A stretch of DNA of 64,000 nucleotides from JBLIRR01 sp049472395 (GTDB lineage Bacteria > SZUA-182 > DTGQ01 > JBLIRR01). The translations under genes and the position numbers were made by a program. The DNA is taken from NCBI GenBank assembly GCA_049472395.1, contig JBLIRR010000028.1, forward strand, positions 16,040 through 80,039, read 5' to 3'. Of the stretch, positions 33,880 through 43,426 are shown piece after piece; positions within the stretch are counted from its first letter, which is position 1; each line of letters begins with the position of its first letter. Under the pieces are notes generated by a model. That model ran no database searches. It was not told the DNA's origin and saw only the letters and a list, made by a program, of their open reading frames with translations.

Positions 33880-36828
33880 CTACAAAAAATCATCTTTATT
33901 ATTTTTCCACCAATCCTGCCATTGATCATGATCTTTACCAAAATTCTGACCGGTTATATTCTCCAATGCCCAAGCTGCCTCTCTACGCAGAACAGAATCC
34001 ATATCTCGCAGCAACGGGATTAAGTGTTTCACTGCCCGAGGTTCTTTTATCTTTCCTACCACGGTGGCGACCTTCCTTCGTACCCAATCTCTGCCGTCCA
34101 AAAGAGCGACGATAGCATCGATCCCTTGAGAATCTTTTATCTCCCCTAATGCCTCTACTGCTGCATTTCGGACAAAAAGTTTCTCATCTTCCAATGCAGC
34201 AATCAAACCTTTTACTGCGCGAGCATCCCTTATCTTACCCAGTGCCTTTGCGGCAGCACTCCGAGCATTATCGTCTTTGTCTTGGAGTAAAGATATAAGC
34301 GGTTCTACTGCTCGGGGATCCCTGGTATTACCCAGTGCGCCGGCCGAGCTCCATCGAATATCCCCTTTTTCATCTCCCAATGCCGTTAGCAAAGGTTCTA
34401 GCGCGGGTTTTAAGACTATTGGATCCCATATTTGACCAAGCTGCCGTGCCGCTTCCCTACGGACCTTCCAATCTTTGTGCTCTAGTCCCGAGATTAGAAT
34501 TTTTACATTGAATTTACGACCATATGTGGGTAAAGGCCGGGTATCATCCCTCCAGTTGAGCTTTAATTGTGCTTTTCTATCTCTATTTCTGAGGAGATTC
34601 TCCCTATTGTGCTCCCACCAGTCTTGCCATTGATCAGGATCTTGACCAAAATTTTGACCGCTTATTATCTTCATAACTTTCAGAACATATCCCTGCACGT
34701 AAGCATTTTTTCTTAATATGGCATTTCTTAATATCGCGATTAGGGGTTCCAAAGTCCTGGGATCATTTATTTGAGCTATCGCCTTTAAGGCAGCCTTGCA
34801 AGTGGGGGTATCTCCAAATCGGTCACCTTTTTGTATCATTTCAAGGAGTGGTTCAACGGCTTGCGTATCTTTTATTTCACCAAGGGCAGACATAGCGCAC
34901 AATCGAATCGACTTATTATTATCCTTCAATGCCGCAATCAGGGGCTCAATCATACTAGAATGCTTTGTTATTTTACCCAATGCGATCATAGCACTGCTCC
35001 TGACATTTTTATCTTCATCCTTAAGCAAGGTATTGAGAGGTTCTACAGCTCTTAGGTTTTTCCTTTCCCCTAATTCCAGTGCTGCCAGCATTCGAAGCTC
35101 CGGATCCTCATCCTTTGATTCTTGAATGAGATGCGCTATTTTTAGATTATTCAAGTAACCATATAATTTCATAAAATAGGGAGTCCCATCCCGCCAGTAA
35201 AGGTTTATCCCAGTAATGAAACCGTGCTTTCTCACTACTGTTATATTGCCCGGTGAATCTTCAATAAGGACCGCTTCCTTAGTAAAGGGATTCCAAAAAC
35301 TATGCTCATCTTTTATTAATCTCATCAATTTAAGGTCTGTAAATTCTTCGCTATTAATCCTGTCTAAATCGCTGAATAGAAAATGGGCATAATTCTTAAA
35401 ATTTGCCCATTCAGATCTCGGACGTCCAAGCATTTCAAATTTTACTAAAGCCCGCTCTTTAATCTGTTTGGATTTATGCTTTTCCTGTAAATAGTAAGAA
35501 AGAAGTCTGATTATACAGACAGCTATCAACAATGAAAACAGGATAGCCAACAACGATCCTTTCCTTTCACGCAGCCTGGACTTGAAGAGAGATATTCGGT
35601 AAGTAATGGCCAAAATCGGTAACCCGATTATGAACACAGTGCATAAAGCGATTGCCATCGAATTAAACCCACTCTGCTCGCCTGATACTTGCATGCTATA
35701 CCGAAATGGCTCGACATTTTCAAACTTAAAGATCATATCCTCCTTTATCTGACTACTTGAAATTTCCCCAACATATTTCGTTAAGACGCATCCGTCCCAG
35801 AAGAGCCTAGTAGCATCCGGATGGCCAATCTCATCATGATCGCCTAGCGGTGATCGACTCCACCAAAATTCACGATTACCCAATGCAATGCGGCCGACGA
35901 ATTTATTCCTTGTAAGTAAATAGTCTTCGGGGATAACGGAAAGGATATCTCGAAGATCAAAATAGTTGCAATATTCCTTTCTTAGATCATAATTGATGGG
36001 AACGGCTTCTTTTTCTGCCAGAACAAATAATTCAAGATACAAGGGTGAACCTGGCAGCGATGTAAGACGCATCGGATAGACCGGTCTCTCAGTTTCAAAC
36101 TCCATAAGGATGGGATGAGGTGAAGATCGTCCTTCTTTCTTTCTGATAAGTTTGGCCGCGAAAAAACACCATCCTTTATGGATATAATCTTCTATTATCG
36201 GAAGCGCTTTTTCGGAAAATGTGACAAAGCCATTACCAGCAAGCCAGTCGTTTAAATCATCGCTTTCCTTTGCTTGAATTACAAAGGTTTTATAATCTCC
36301 AATCCTCTGACTACTTACGAGCTTAATTCCAAATGATTTTTCAGGGCCAGCCCGGAATTCCATAAATTGTGGTAGGAGTATTGCATAAATAAGTGCCAAA
36401 ACAAATGTAAATATCAATCCAACAAGACCTCCACGCCAACCTTTGAGAATAAATAAAAAACAGATAACAAAGATAGGTACAAAGAAAAGAAAATAGTATT
36501 TCCAATGTTTGGGCCTTTTATAAATAATTTCCGGCTCCAGTTGCAAAGAGAGTGTTTTTAGCAGCCCAGGCGAAATCTTCTCCAACTTTTTTGGAACGTT
36601 CGGAACCGGTATGATCCATCCGAAGCTCTCACCTTTGCCGTCAAGTGCAGCTTCGATAATGAGCGTTTCTACCCCATCGCGGTACTTAACGAGCGTGCGC
36701 TGAACAGGAATGTCAGGAAATTTTCTCACAACAGTCGGAATAAAGACGCCATCAGCAAAGCATAGGCGGTATGATGACAAAAAAATGATAAAAAGATACA
36801 TGCCTAAAAGAGATTTGAATTTTATCAT
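33880..36828 (-). CDS. DUF2330-like membrane protein with C-terminal HEAT (PBS-lyase) repeats
   Basis: 982 residues. Signal peptide 1-25. Residues 26-330 match DUF2330-type proteins (GVFIPTVVRKFPDIPVQRTL, GESFGWIIPVPNVP, FVIQAKESDDLNDWLAGNGF), with inserted membrane helices near 110-150; another helix pair lies near 400-450. From about 570 to the end come about ten HEAT repeats of the form DARAVKGLIAALEDEKLFVR and NAAVEALGEI, broken twice by GQNFGxDxxQWQDWW modules. HEAT arrays bind partner proteins; with the membrane segments this suggests a periplasmic or membrane scaffold. The function is unknown; domain names are from memory. Confidence 0.8.
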   Translation of the reverse strand: MIKFKSLLGMYLFIIFLSSYRLCFADGVFIPTVVRKFPDIPVQRTLVKYRDGVETLIIEAALDGKGESFGWIIPVPNVPKKLEKISPGLLKTLSLQLEPEIIYKRPKHWKYYFLFFVPIFVICFLFILKGWRGGLVGLIFTFVLALIYAILLPQFMEFRAGPEKSFGIKLVSSQRIGDYKTFVIQAKESDDLNDWLAGNGFVTFSEKALPIIEDYIHKGWCFFAAKLIRKKEGRSSPHPILMEFETERPVYPMRLTSLPGSPLYLELFVLAEKEAVPINYDLRKEYCNYFDLRDILSVIPEDYLLTRNKFVGRIALGNREFWWSRSPLGDHDEIGHPDATRLFWDGCVLTKYVGEISSSQIKEDMIFKFENVEPFRYSMQVSGEQSGFNSMAIALCTVFIIGLPILAITYRISLFKSRLRERKGSLLAILFSLLIAVCIIRLLSYYLQEKHKSKQIKERALVKFEMLGRPRSEWANFKNYAHFLFSDLDRINSEEFTDLKLMRLIKDEHSFWNPFTKEAVLIEDSPGNITVVRKHGFITGINLYWRDGTPYFMKLYGYLNNLKIAHLIQESKDEDPELRMLAALELGERKNLRAVEPLNTLLKDEDKNVRSSAMIALGKITKHSSMIEPLIAALKDNNKSIRLCAMSALGEIKDTQAVEPLLEMIQKGDRFGDTPTCKAALKAIAQINDPRTLEPLIAILRNAILRKNAYVQGYVLKVMKIISGQNFGQDPDQWQDWWEHNRENLLRNRDRKAQLKLNWRDDTRPLPTYGRKFNVKILISGLEHKDWKVRREAARQLGQIWDPIVLKPALEPLLTALGDEKGDIRWSSAGALGNTRDPRAVEPLISLLQDKDDNARSAAAKALGKIRDARAVKGLIAALEDEKLFVRNAAVEALGEIKDSQGIDAIVALLDGRDWVRRKVATVVGKIKEPRAVKHLIPLLRDMDSVLRREAAWALENITGQNFGKDHDQWQDWWKNNKDDFL

Positions 36829-37130
36829 ACAATTTTCCCAAACGAAATATGAATCCTTGTTTTAATTCATCCGACGAGCTGCCGGGAATTGAATAATATT
36901 CATACATCCTTCAGATTATTTTCCTATTTATTAGAAATCTCGGCAAATCAAGGCGTATTCTTTGCCTTTTGATACAAAGAATTTATAAAACCACAAATCT
37001 AAAAATACCTCATCGCTCGTCTATTATACCTTTACACCCAAGGAAAATCACTACTGCCTCCTTGACGTCACATGTGTGTCAAGTTATCCATCCGAGGGCG
37101 TGGAATATATCTTATCGGTCTCAAAATCCC
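36829..37130. other. intergenic stretch, nothing found
   Basis: About 300 bases upstream of the HEAT gene and beyond the end of the DUF3160 gene. No repeat, frame or promoter motif stands out. Confidence 0.4.
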
Positions 37131-37152
37131 AGGCTGGTGAGTTTACCAGCCT
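37131..37152 (-). terminator. terminator of the DUF3160 gene
   Basis: AGGCTGGT-GAGTTT-ACCAGCCT is a perfect 8-bp GC-rich stem 14 bases past the stop codon. On the minus strand GGGATTTTGAG follows, so the T-tract is short. Confidence 0.6.
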
Positions 37153-37165
37153 CCTGATTCAATAA

Positions 37166-39604
37166 TTAATCTGTCAGAAAACTTGCAGTCCACCAGGGCG
37201 CTGTTAACTCATCGTGCTTTATCAACTCAGCCCATTCATTATCAGTGAGCCGCTTCATTTCATCCTCCACTTTCTCATAATAGGAAAATACAGGCCCTAC
37301 ATAGAGTGCAGGCTCATCGCAGTTGTCAGCAGTGAAAAAAATGGTATGTACCTTCCCCGTTCCTACATGTAAAACTTGCTCAGTATTAGAATCGGTGTGA
37401 ACATCTGCCACAATGAAATCCGGACGCAGGCAATTTTCATTATCACTGTAAAAAAGCCTCGGGTACCACCCTTCATAAACAGTTACCCAAGCGCATAACA
37501 CATTGCGCCTTTTTTCTATAATAGTATCCTTTATAAATTGAATCTCCTCTTCCGTTCTCGGTTGGCCATCAATCTGTTTTTGTGCCAAAGTTCGGAGCAT
37601 ACGCATAGTCTCAGCAAAATTAGTATAGTAGGAGATATATTGCGATTGTAATTGAGAAGAGATATCAATACTGCTAAATGTATCCTTTGCTTGAGAGGCT
37701 AAGTATTCAAGTTTTTCATAAAATCCGGGCAAAGGTTCAACATATCCGTCAGGATACTCACAGAGGATATAGGCTGTATAAGACTGCTTTACGTAAAGGA
37801 TGGTATCATGCCGAAGCTCGGCCCAGGAGGCAAGCTGGGTATTGAGCAATTTATCTCTATATGCCGGGGTAAGCATGGTAGCGGGATATCCTTCTCCTTT
37901 AAAGGGACCTGAAAGGCTTCGCAGGGCATTAAGCCACATATTATAGATATTCGATTCCCAAAAATCGCTTTCATATTGATCCAATAAATAACGCAAAATA
38001 AACAAATTGCCCTGGTATGGCCATTGTTTAAGCTCATCTTCAAGATAATGAAGTGCCCTGTTATTGCCAAGGACGAACATGGCATCGAGGGGATCGGGCA
38101 TCATGCGAAGAATTTTTTGGTTGTCAACAACGACACGATCAAAGACTACATTAGAAAATATGTGACTGTCAACAGTAAACCTCTGCCCCATCAAGGTAAA
38201 TGACTTCGGCAAAGATGCGACTTGAGGATTTAAGGGATCACTCTCTATATAATGAGAGCATATCCTTTGCTCGCCATATCCCTTTTCATTCATAATCCGG
38301 AGTATATTCTTTATCATCTCCTCATCCATCAACTCTTCAGGACTTTCCACTCCTGCTTCGTCCATAAGCATAGCCATAGTGTTCAAGGTCATTGAATCAG
38401 GCTCCCCAATCATAAGCCTTATCACTCTGTCCATATCATCCCAGGCGGAAAGTGCTCCGCTTTCCTCGATACTCCTCCAGATCAAATAGGCATCGAGCAG
38501 TTGTCTTTGTTCTTCAATCCTAAAATCAATCCTCCCAAGCCATATCATGGCTTGAAAATATCTCTCTAACTCTTCTGACTGTGTGTAATGGCCTCGGGGA
38601 ATGAATTGGCTAAAATCAATCTTCCTCTCCTCTCCGAATAGTTCAATCCAATTGAAGGAATGTCCATTCACATAATGAAGAATGTCCTGTACCTGTTCAT
38701 CATCTTTTAGCGGAGGAGGGATTTTATATCTTTTGAGTAATTCTCTGGCTACCGTATAGAACACATTTACATCATGATATGCATCAGCTACCATTCCGGA
38801 TGAATTATTCGCCATTTCGCCAAGAGTAGTCTGAGCCTGAGAGAGAATCAATTCAAGTTTATCCATAAGCGCCCATTTTTCTAATTCTGCCAGGATAACA
38901 TCATATGAGCGGTGAAGAGCATGGAGAATGGAATCTGTTGAGATAAAAACGGGAAGGTCCTTAGAAAAACAGTCGAGGTAAGCCTCACCAAATGATCCAT
39001 ACATTTTCCTGCGACTAACGACAAAACCATTTTCGTTAATTTTCTCTTCTTCCTCTGGTGTCAACCCCATCTCGTTCTTCACCAGATCATAATAGACTGT
39101 ATCATTCACGCTATAATTAAGCTCCTCACTATATTCACCCTCAGGAAATTTTTCCACAAGATCTTGATAACGCAAATCTTCTGCTTCTTCAAGGATAAGA
39201 AGATAGTTATCCAGAAAATCATCAACAAGCTCCTCACTATTCTCCTTTTCAGGGGTGTATCGTCCCTGAAAAGGGAACAACCAAGAGAATTCATAGGGAT
39301 ATTCAAAGTACGTATTTATAAACGAGGGGAGAAATAACGTATAATGATACACATCCGACTTTGGAGATCGTGATATGAATTCAGGAGAAAGATAGCTCGC
39401 CATGGGAAAATAGATTGGAGTAAAGGGCGAATCATAAGAATAATATAAAGGACTTCCGTAATATGCACTCGTAGGAGAGGAGAAAAGTAAAAAATTCATA
39501 TAACTTATTTGGGCAGTTACGTTGGGCTTGGGTGAAAAAAGGAAAACGAAACTTAATGCTATGAAAAGATTGATAAAAAAAATTATGTTCCCTTGTTTTT
39601 TCAT
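37166..39604 (-). CDS. DUF3160 family exported protein
   Basis: 812 residues with a signal peptide (1-31) and AGGAGG before the ATG. A low-complexity Tyr/Ser/Pro stretch (residues 35-110) precedes the DUF3160 body: GFVVSRRKMYGSFGEAYLDC, LPVFISTDSILHALHRSYDV, RYFQAMIWLGRIDFR, FTLMGQRFTVDSHIFSNVVF and DVHTDSNTEQVLHVGTGKVH. These are the family's conserved blocks. DUF3160 proteins are secreted and all-helical, with no known activity. Monocistronic and followed by a hairpin terminator. Confidence 0.9.
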   Translation of the reverse strand: MKKQGNIIFFINLFIALSFVFLFSPKPNVTAQISYMNFLLFSSPTSAYYGSPLYYSYDSPFTPIYFPMASYLSPEFISRSPKSDVYHYTLFLPSFINTYFEYPYEFSWLFPFQGRYTPEKENSEELVDDFLDNYLLILEEAEDLRYQDLVEKFPEGEYSEELNYSVNDTVYYDLVKNEMGLTPEEEEKINENGFVVSRRKMYGSFGEAYLDCFSKDLPVFISTDSILHALHRSYDVILAELEKWALMDKLELILSQAQTTLGEMANNSSGMVADAYHDVNVFYTVARELLKRYKIPPPLKDDEQVQDILHYVNGHSFNWIELFGEERKIDFSQFIPRGHYTQSEELERYFQAMIWLGRIDFRIEEQRQLLDAYLIWRSIEESGALSAWDDMDRVIRLMIGEPDSMTLNTMAMLMDEAGVESPEELMDEEMIKNILRIMNEKGYGEQRICSHYIESDPLNPQVASLPKSFTLMGQRFTVDSHIFSNVVFDRVVVDNQKILRMMPDPLDAMFVLGNNRALHYLEDELKQWPYQGNLFILRYLLDQYESDFWESNIYNMWLNALRSLSGPFKGEGYPATMLTPAYRDKLLNTQLASWAELRHDTILYVKQSYTAYILCEYPDGYVEPLPGFYEKLEYLASQAKDTFSSIDISSQLQSQYISYYTNFAETMRMLRTLAQKQIDGQPRTEEEIQFIKDTIIEKRRNVLCAWVTVYEGWYPRLFYSDNENCLRPDFIVADVHTDSNTEQVLHVGTGKVHTIFFTADNCDEPALYVGPVFSYYEKVEDEMKRLTDNEWAELIKHDELTAPWWTASFLTD

Positions 39605-39845
39605 AATACTTTCTCCTCCTGTAATAAAATTTTTGGGATAAATAATTATAACTATATTTATAATTAATCTATTTTATGAAATATATCGAACAAGGTCACA
39701 ATTATATATCTTAATAGTCTATTTCTTTCGTATTATCTTGCAATATTTATTTTAATAGACGAAAAACTGATGGGAAATTCCCTTTTGAGCTGTGTGAGAG
39801 AATTATGCGATGCTATTGAGAAATAAAAAATAAGGAGGAAAAGAG

Positions 39846-40620
39846 ATGCGAAGGTATAAATCAATAAACTTCCTAGGTACGAATATTGAAATACTTCTTA
39901 TATTGTCTATAGTAGTAGTTTTAACTTACTCTATTCCTTATGTCATTTCAGCGGAGTTACATGTTCTTCCTGGTGAGAGCATTCAAGCGGCGATAAATGA
40001 AGCATCTAATGGTGACACTATATTGGTTGCTGAGGGAACATACACCGGTAAAGGTAACAGGGATATAGACTTTGGAGGCAAGGCAATAATTCTTCGATCT
40101 ATTAGTGGGCCAGAACATACAATAATTGACTGTCAAGGCACAAGTTCAAAAAAACGCAGAGGTTTTTATTTTCATATGGCGAAACAATAGCTACCGTAAT
40201 TGATGGATTTACTATAAAGAAATGGATATGGACCTGTTGAAGCATTCTCTAGCAGTGAATATAGTGTTGGCGGGGGGATATATTGCACCGATGGTTCATC
40301 GCCATTAATAACTAATAATATTATTATTGAAAATACTGCACAATATGGTGGAGGTATCCAGTGTTGGGACCATGCATCTCCTACTATAACTAATAATATT
40401 ATTAAAATAATAGTAGATTACATAAAGGAGCGGGTATTTATTGCTATAATTACTTTACAGCAATAATAAAAAATAATAACTGTGATGGAGAAATTGATGA
40501 AGGTTGTGCTGAGTGTTATTTCCGGAATCCTGAAGGATTTGAGTTGCAGCAATGTCATGCCCCTGTAATAGAGAATGTTAATGAGATAAGCGTGGGAGAG
40601 GGAAAATAATCGGGGCATGC
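39846..40620 (+). pseudogene. frameshifted right-handed beta-helix surface protein, 5' part
   Basis: Starts with an AAGGAGG-type site and a signal peptide (ILLILSIVVVLTYSIPYVIS), then HVLPGESIQAAINEASNGDT, the typical entry of parallel beta-helix proteins. A frame change at about 40185 continues as GETIATVIDGFTIKK, another at about 40225 as GGGIYCTDGSSPLITNNIII and GGGIQCWDHASPTITNNIIK. After that only scattered fragments remain. At least two frameshifts make it dead. Confidence 0.8.
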
Positions 40621-40643
40621 GAGACTTCGGGTGATGCCGGTAG

Positions 40644-41507
40644 GTGAATGTTAAGGGTCCATATGCATATGTTACGATTCATGAAGTAGGTCTTCAGGTG
40701 ATAGACATAAATGATCCCTCTAAACCCGTCATAGTTGGTTCATGTAATACGCTTACTCAGGCATTGGATATCTCTGTAACCGGCCCATACGCCTATGTTA
40801 CAGATGGTGATAATGGTCTTCAAATTATTCACCTGTTCTATCCATGTACAAATATTTCAGTCTCAGATCCAAAGAAGATCATGGCAACGGTTCCAAGCGA
40901 TCTGCCAGTAGGAAATTATGATACAGTAGTGACTAATCTTGATGGGCAAAGTGGCTCCTTATCTAATGTTTTTAGGATAAAAGAATATCAGGCCCCTGTA
41001 CTCAATAAGGTCAATGATATGAGCATTGTATTGGGGGAATATATTACTTTTACTGTAGCTACAGGAGATACATTTGCGCTTATTCCACAGGTTATAGCTC
41101 AAGACCATGGTGATACGCTTTCTTTTACCTATTCAGGATAAATGAGTACAAATAAAAAAACTATAAATCATGGTGATATAGGCACTCATTCTGTAACTAT
41201 TACCGTTATTGACAGCCATGGTCTTAGTGACTCCGTTACAATATTTGTTGAGGTAATAAGATCACCTTTCATTGCTTCTATAGATCCAGTTGAAGGCTAT
41301 ATTAATGAAGAAACAACAATTGCACTTTCTGGTAATTCTTTTGATGATGGTGCCAAAGTAAGAGTGGTGGGTAAGCCGGAATTAGTGAGCTTTATTGAAA
41401 ATGGTGTAAGTGTATTTGATGTTTTTGTGGACGGAGATTATGCCTATTTAAAAACTATGTCGGGATTTGAGATTGTTAAAATTGCCCATAGAGGCGGGGC
41501 AGTTTAA
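40644..41507 (+). pseudogene. surface protein remnant: LVIVD-type repeats plus Ig-like domain, interrupted by a stop
   Basis: VKGPYAYVTIHEVGLQVIDI and VTGPYAYVTDGDNGLQIIHL are LVIVD-type propeller repeats. An Ig-like piece follows (PVLNKVNDMSIVLGEYITFT). A TAA at 41139-41141 interrupts FTYSG-stop-MSTNKKTIN, after which the same frame continues (GTHSVTITVIDSHGLSDSVT, a TIG start, another LVIVD strand). The TAA probably replaces a Trp codon of an FTYSGW motif. The pieces belonged to a large adhesin-like protein. Confidence 0.7.
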
Positions 41508-41857
41508 GTCATGGCTTCACTGTACTCCCTCCGCCTGGACCTTCAAAAATTCATGTTAATCAAACAGGAAGTATTCAGGGAGCAATTAATAAGGCTAATT
41601 CTGGTGATATAATTATCGTTCAGGAGGGAATTTATTACGAGAATATTAATTTCTTGGGCAAAGCTATTATAGTAAAGAGCATAGATCCTAATGATATTAA
41701 TGTAGTAACGAGGACAGTTATTGATGGAGGCCAGGGTGATCGAGTCGTTATGTTTCATCATGACGAAGGAAGTAACGCTGTTCTGAGTGGATTTACAGTG
41801 CAGAATGGTATAGGAGGGATTTCTTGTTCATTCTCGTCTCCAACTATTACCAATTAA
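41508..41857 (+). pseudogene. second beta-helix fragment
   Basis: IHVNQTGSIQGAINKANSGD, IIIVQEGIYYENINFLGKAI, TVIDGGQGDRVVMFH and VLSGFTVQNG repeat the beta-helix entry of the 39846 fragment but are diverged from it. It ends after SSPTITN, where the helix should go on. It appears to be a second copy of the same gene type, truncated on both sides. Confidence 0.65.
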
Positions 41858-41869
41858 TGAGGGAATGAT

Positions 41870-42052
41870 ATGGCTATTGATAAAGAATTAATTAATATTT
41901 TAGCATGCCCCAAATGTAAGGGAGACCTTGAATTAAAACAAGATGAATCCGGGTTTATCTGTCACGCATGTAAACTGCTCTATCCCATCAAGGATGATAT
42001 TCCTATTATGCTTATTGATGAAGCAATTAAACTGAATGAATGCGATTCTTAG
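41870..42052 (+). CDS. Trm112-family zinc-ribbon protein
   Basis: 60 residues, the normal size of bacterial Trm112-like proteins. DKELINILACPKCKGDLELK, then GFICHACKLLYPIKDDIPIM carry the two Cys-x2-Cys knuckles and the LYPIxDGIPxML signature. In bacteria such proteins accompany methyltransferases or lipid-A and nucleotide enzymes. GAGGGA lies 7 bases before the ATG. It is intact although it follows a heap of pseudogenes. Confidence 0.93.
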   Translation: MAIDKELINILACPKCKGDLELKQDESGFICHACKLLYPIKDDIPIMLIDEAIKLNECDS

Positions 42053-42063
42053 CTCAGAGTCCC

Positions 42064-42169
42064 TGATTCACTTATAGATTTTTATAACTTGAACATCGAG
42101 ATATAATAACTTAAAATCTCGGTATCTCAATAGTCCACAAAGCGAATGCTTAAATCTATAAATCAATCA
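42064..42169. repeat. nested inverted repeat of about 106 bp
   Basis: TGATTCACTTATAGATTT (42064-42081) and AAATCTATAAATCAATCA (42152-42169) are complementary at about 15 of 18 positions. Inside, CGAGAT and ATCTCG pair as well. It could be a MITE-like element or a terminator for Trm112. Confidence 0.5.
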
Positions 42170-42342
42170 GATTGCCCCGTAACTTTCAGTATATGATCCA
42201 CCGTCAATTTATTACTCTTTGTTTTCTTTCTTCATGAAAGTCTCTGCCTTATATTTTCCCCTGATTGGTAGAGGAAATAGAAAGGTCCATTATAAGAAAG
42301 GATTAATATGTTTGTAGGGGAAGATGAAGGAGCATTAAAGAA

Positions 42343-43122
42343 ATGGATAAAATGGCTTATTTAAACCAAATTTTCAATCTTGCTCTCCAGAAGAAAGAGA
42401 TTGTCATCCCTCTTTTCGTCGGTCTTATTATTTATTTGATACTCCCCAGAACAGGGAAAAAGTGGGTTCAAAATTATCTTATTCCGATTTCTTTTTTTTC
42501 CTTTATATTTCTTCGCACTCTTTTTTTAACGATTATGAGCCTTAAGGGGGGAGTTCACTTATCTTACGTCGGTATTATCGTTTTAATTAATAAATCGCTC
42601 CTTATTATATTCATGGGTATTACTATTTTTAGTTATATTATTCGTCTCTCTCCTGATCATTCAGCAAAAGGAATATGGGAAAAATATTATCCAACGTTTG
42701 TTTTCGCCTTGCATATTATGGGCGCCCATTTCATCAGCGTCTACACAAAGATAAATGTTGTGCCGATTTTCTTCGTGATCGGACTCACCTTATGTTTTTT
42801 TGGGCTTATTCTGGATATTACCTCTCTTTGGCATTTGAGGAAATCATTCAGTATTACAGTTGAAGTAAGAAAATTGGTGAATAAAGGACCTTATAAATAT
42901 GTTCGTCATCCGCTTTATACGGGTGAAGTGATTTATTGGTTGGGATTAACGCTACTTTTTAATAACCGAATTATATATGTCTTCTTTATTGTTATCCTTA
43001 TTACGCAAATATCGCGAGCACTTTTAGAGGAACATAAATTATTTAAACATGTAGATGAATATTGCACTTATAAACAAGCGACCGGTTTTATTCTTCCCAA
43101 GGTCAATTTTTTTCGGTTCTAA
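42343..43122 (+). CDS. ICMT/PEMT-type membrane methyltransferase
   Basis: 259 residues with about six hydrophobic segments. The conserved C-terminal core is clear: VNKGPYKYVRHPLYTGEVIY and LLEEHKLFKHVDEYCTYKQA, as in isoprenylcysteine carboxyl methyltransferases and related lipid methyltransferases, which use SAM at the membrane face. The N-terminal half (four helices) is family-variable. AAGGAG stands before the ATG. The substrate could be an isoprenoid, lipid or small thiol; it cannot be told. Confidence 0.85.
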   Translation: MDKMAYLNQIFNLALQKKEIVIPLFVGLIIYLILPRTGKKWVQNYLIPISFFSFIFLRTLFLTIMSLKGGVHLSYVGIIVLINKSLLIIFMGITIFSYIIRLSPDHSAKGIWEKYYPTFVFALHIMGAHFISVYTKINVVPIFFVIGLTLCFFGLILDITSLWHLRKSFSITVEVRKLVNKGPYKYVRHPLYTGEVIYWLGLTLLFNNRIIYVFFIVILITQISRALLEEHKLFKHVDEYCTYKQATGFILPKVNFFRF

Positions 43123-43426
43123 TTCTAATTTATTGTATCGTAACCATTCACAGATTAAGCAGATTCCCATATTTTTTTTGTAAAGACGCATCTTTGCTTC
43201 ATAAAATTAAATTGTAGTGATGAAGTGATTACAAGAATTGAGCAGATAAATGTAAGGTGTTGAAACAGCCGTCATAATAAACCGGGCATTAGGAAAGGTG
43301 AAGGATTACCCTGAAAGTAAGCCCTGAGCGATTCTAATATAAAATTAAAAAATATGGTAAAATAGAAATACAATAAAAAATAATATATCTACTTAGAAAA
43401 TAATGTTTCGGGAAAGGGAATTTTAT
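43123..43426. other. intergenic stretch, nothing identified
   Basis: About 300 AT-rich bases before the large fusion gene. No promoter consensus or repeat was found; the ribosome site GGAAAGGGA (43411-43419) belongs to the next gene. Confidence 0.4.

Noticed and set aside
41139..41141. In-frame TAA in the LVIVD/Ig gene considered as possible recoding
   Set aside because: The surroundings carry several frameshifts; UAA recoding is not expected and simple decay explains it.
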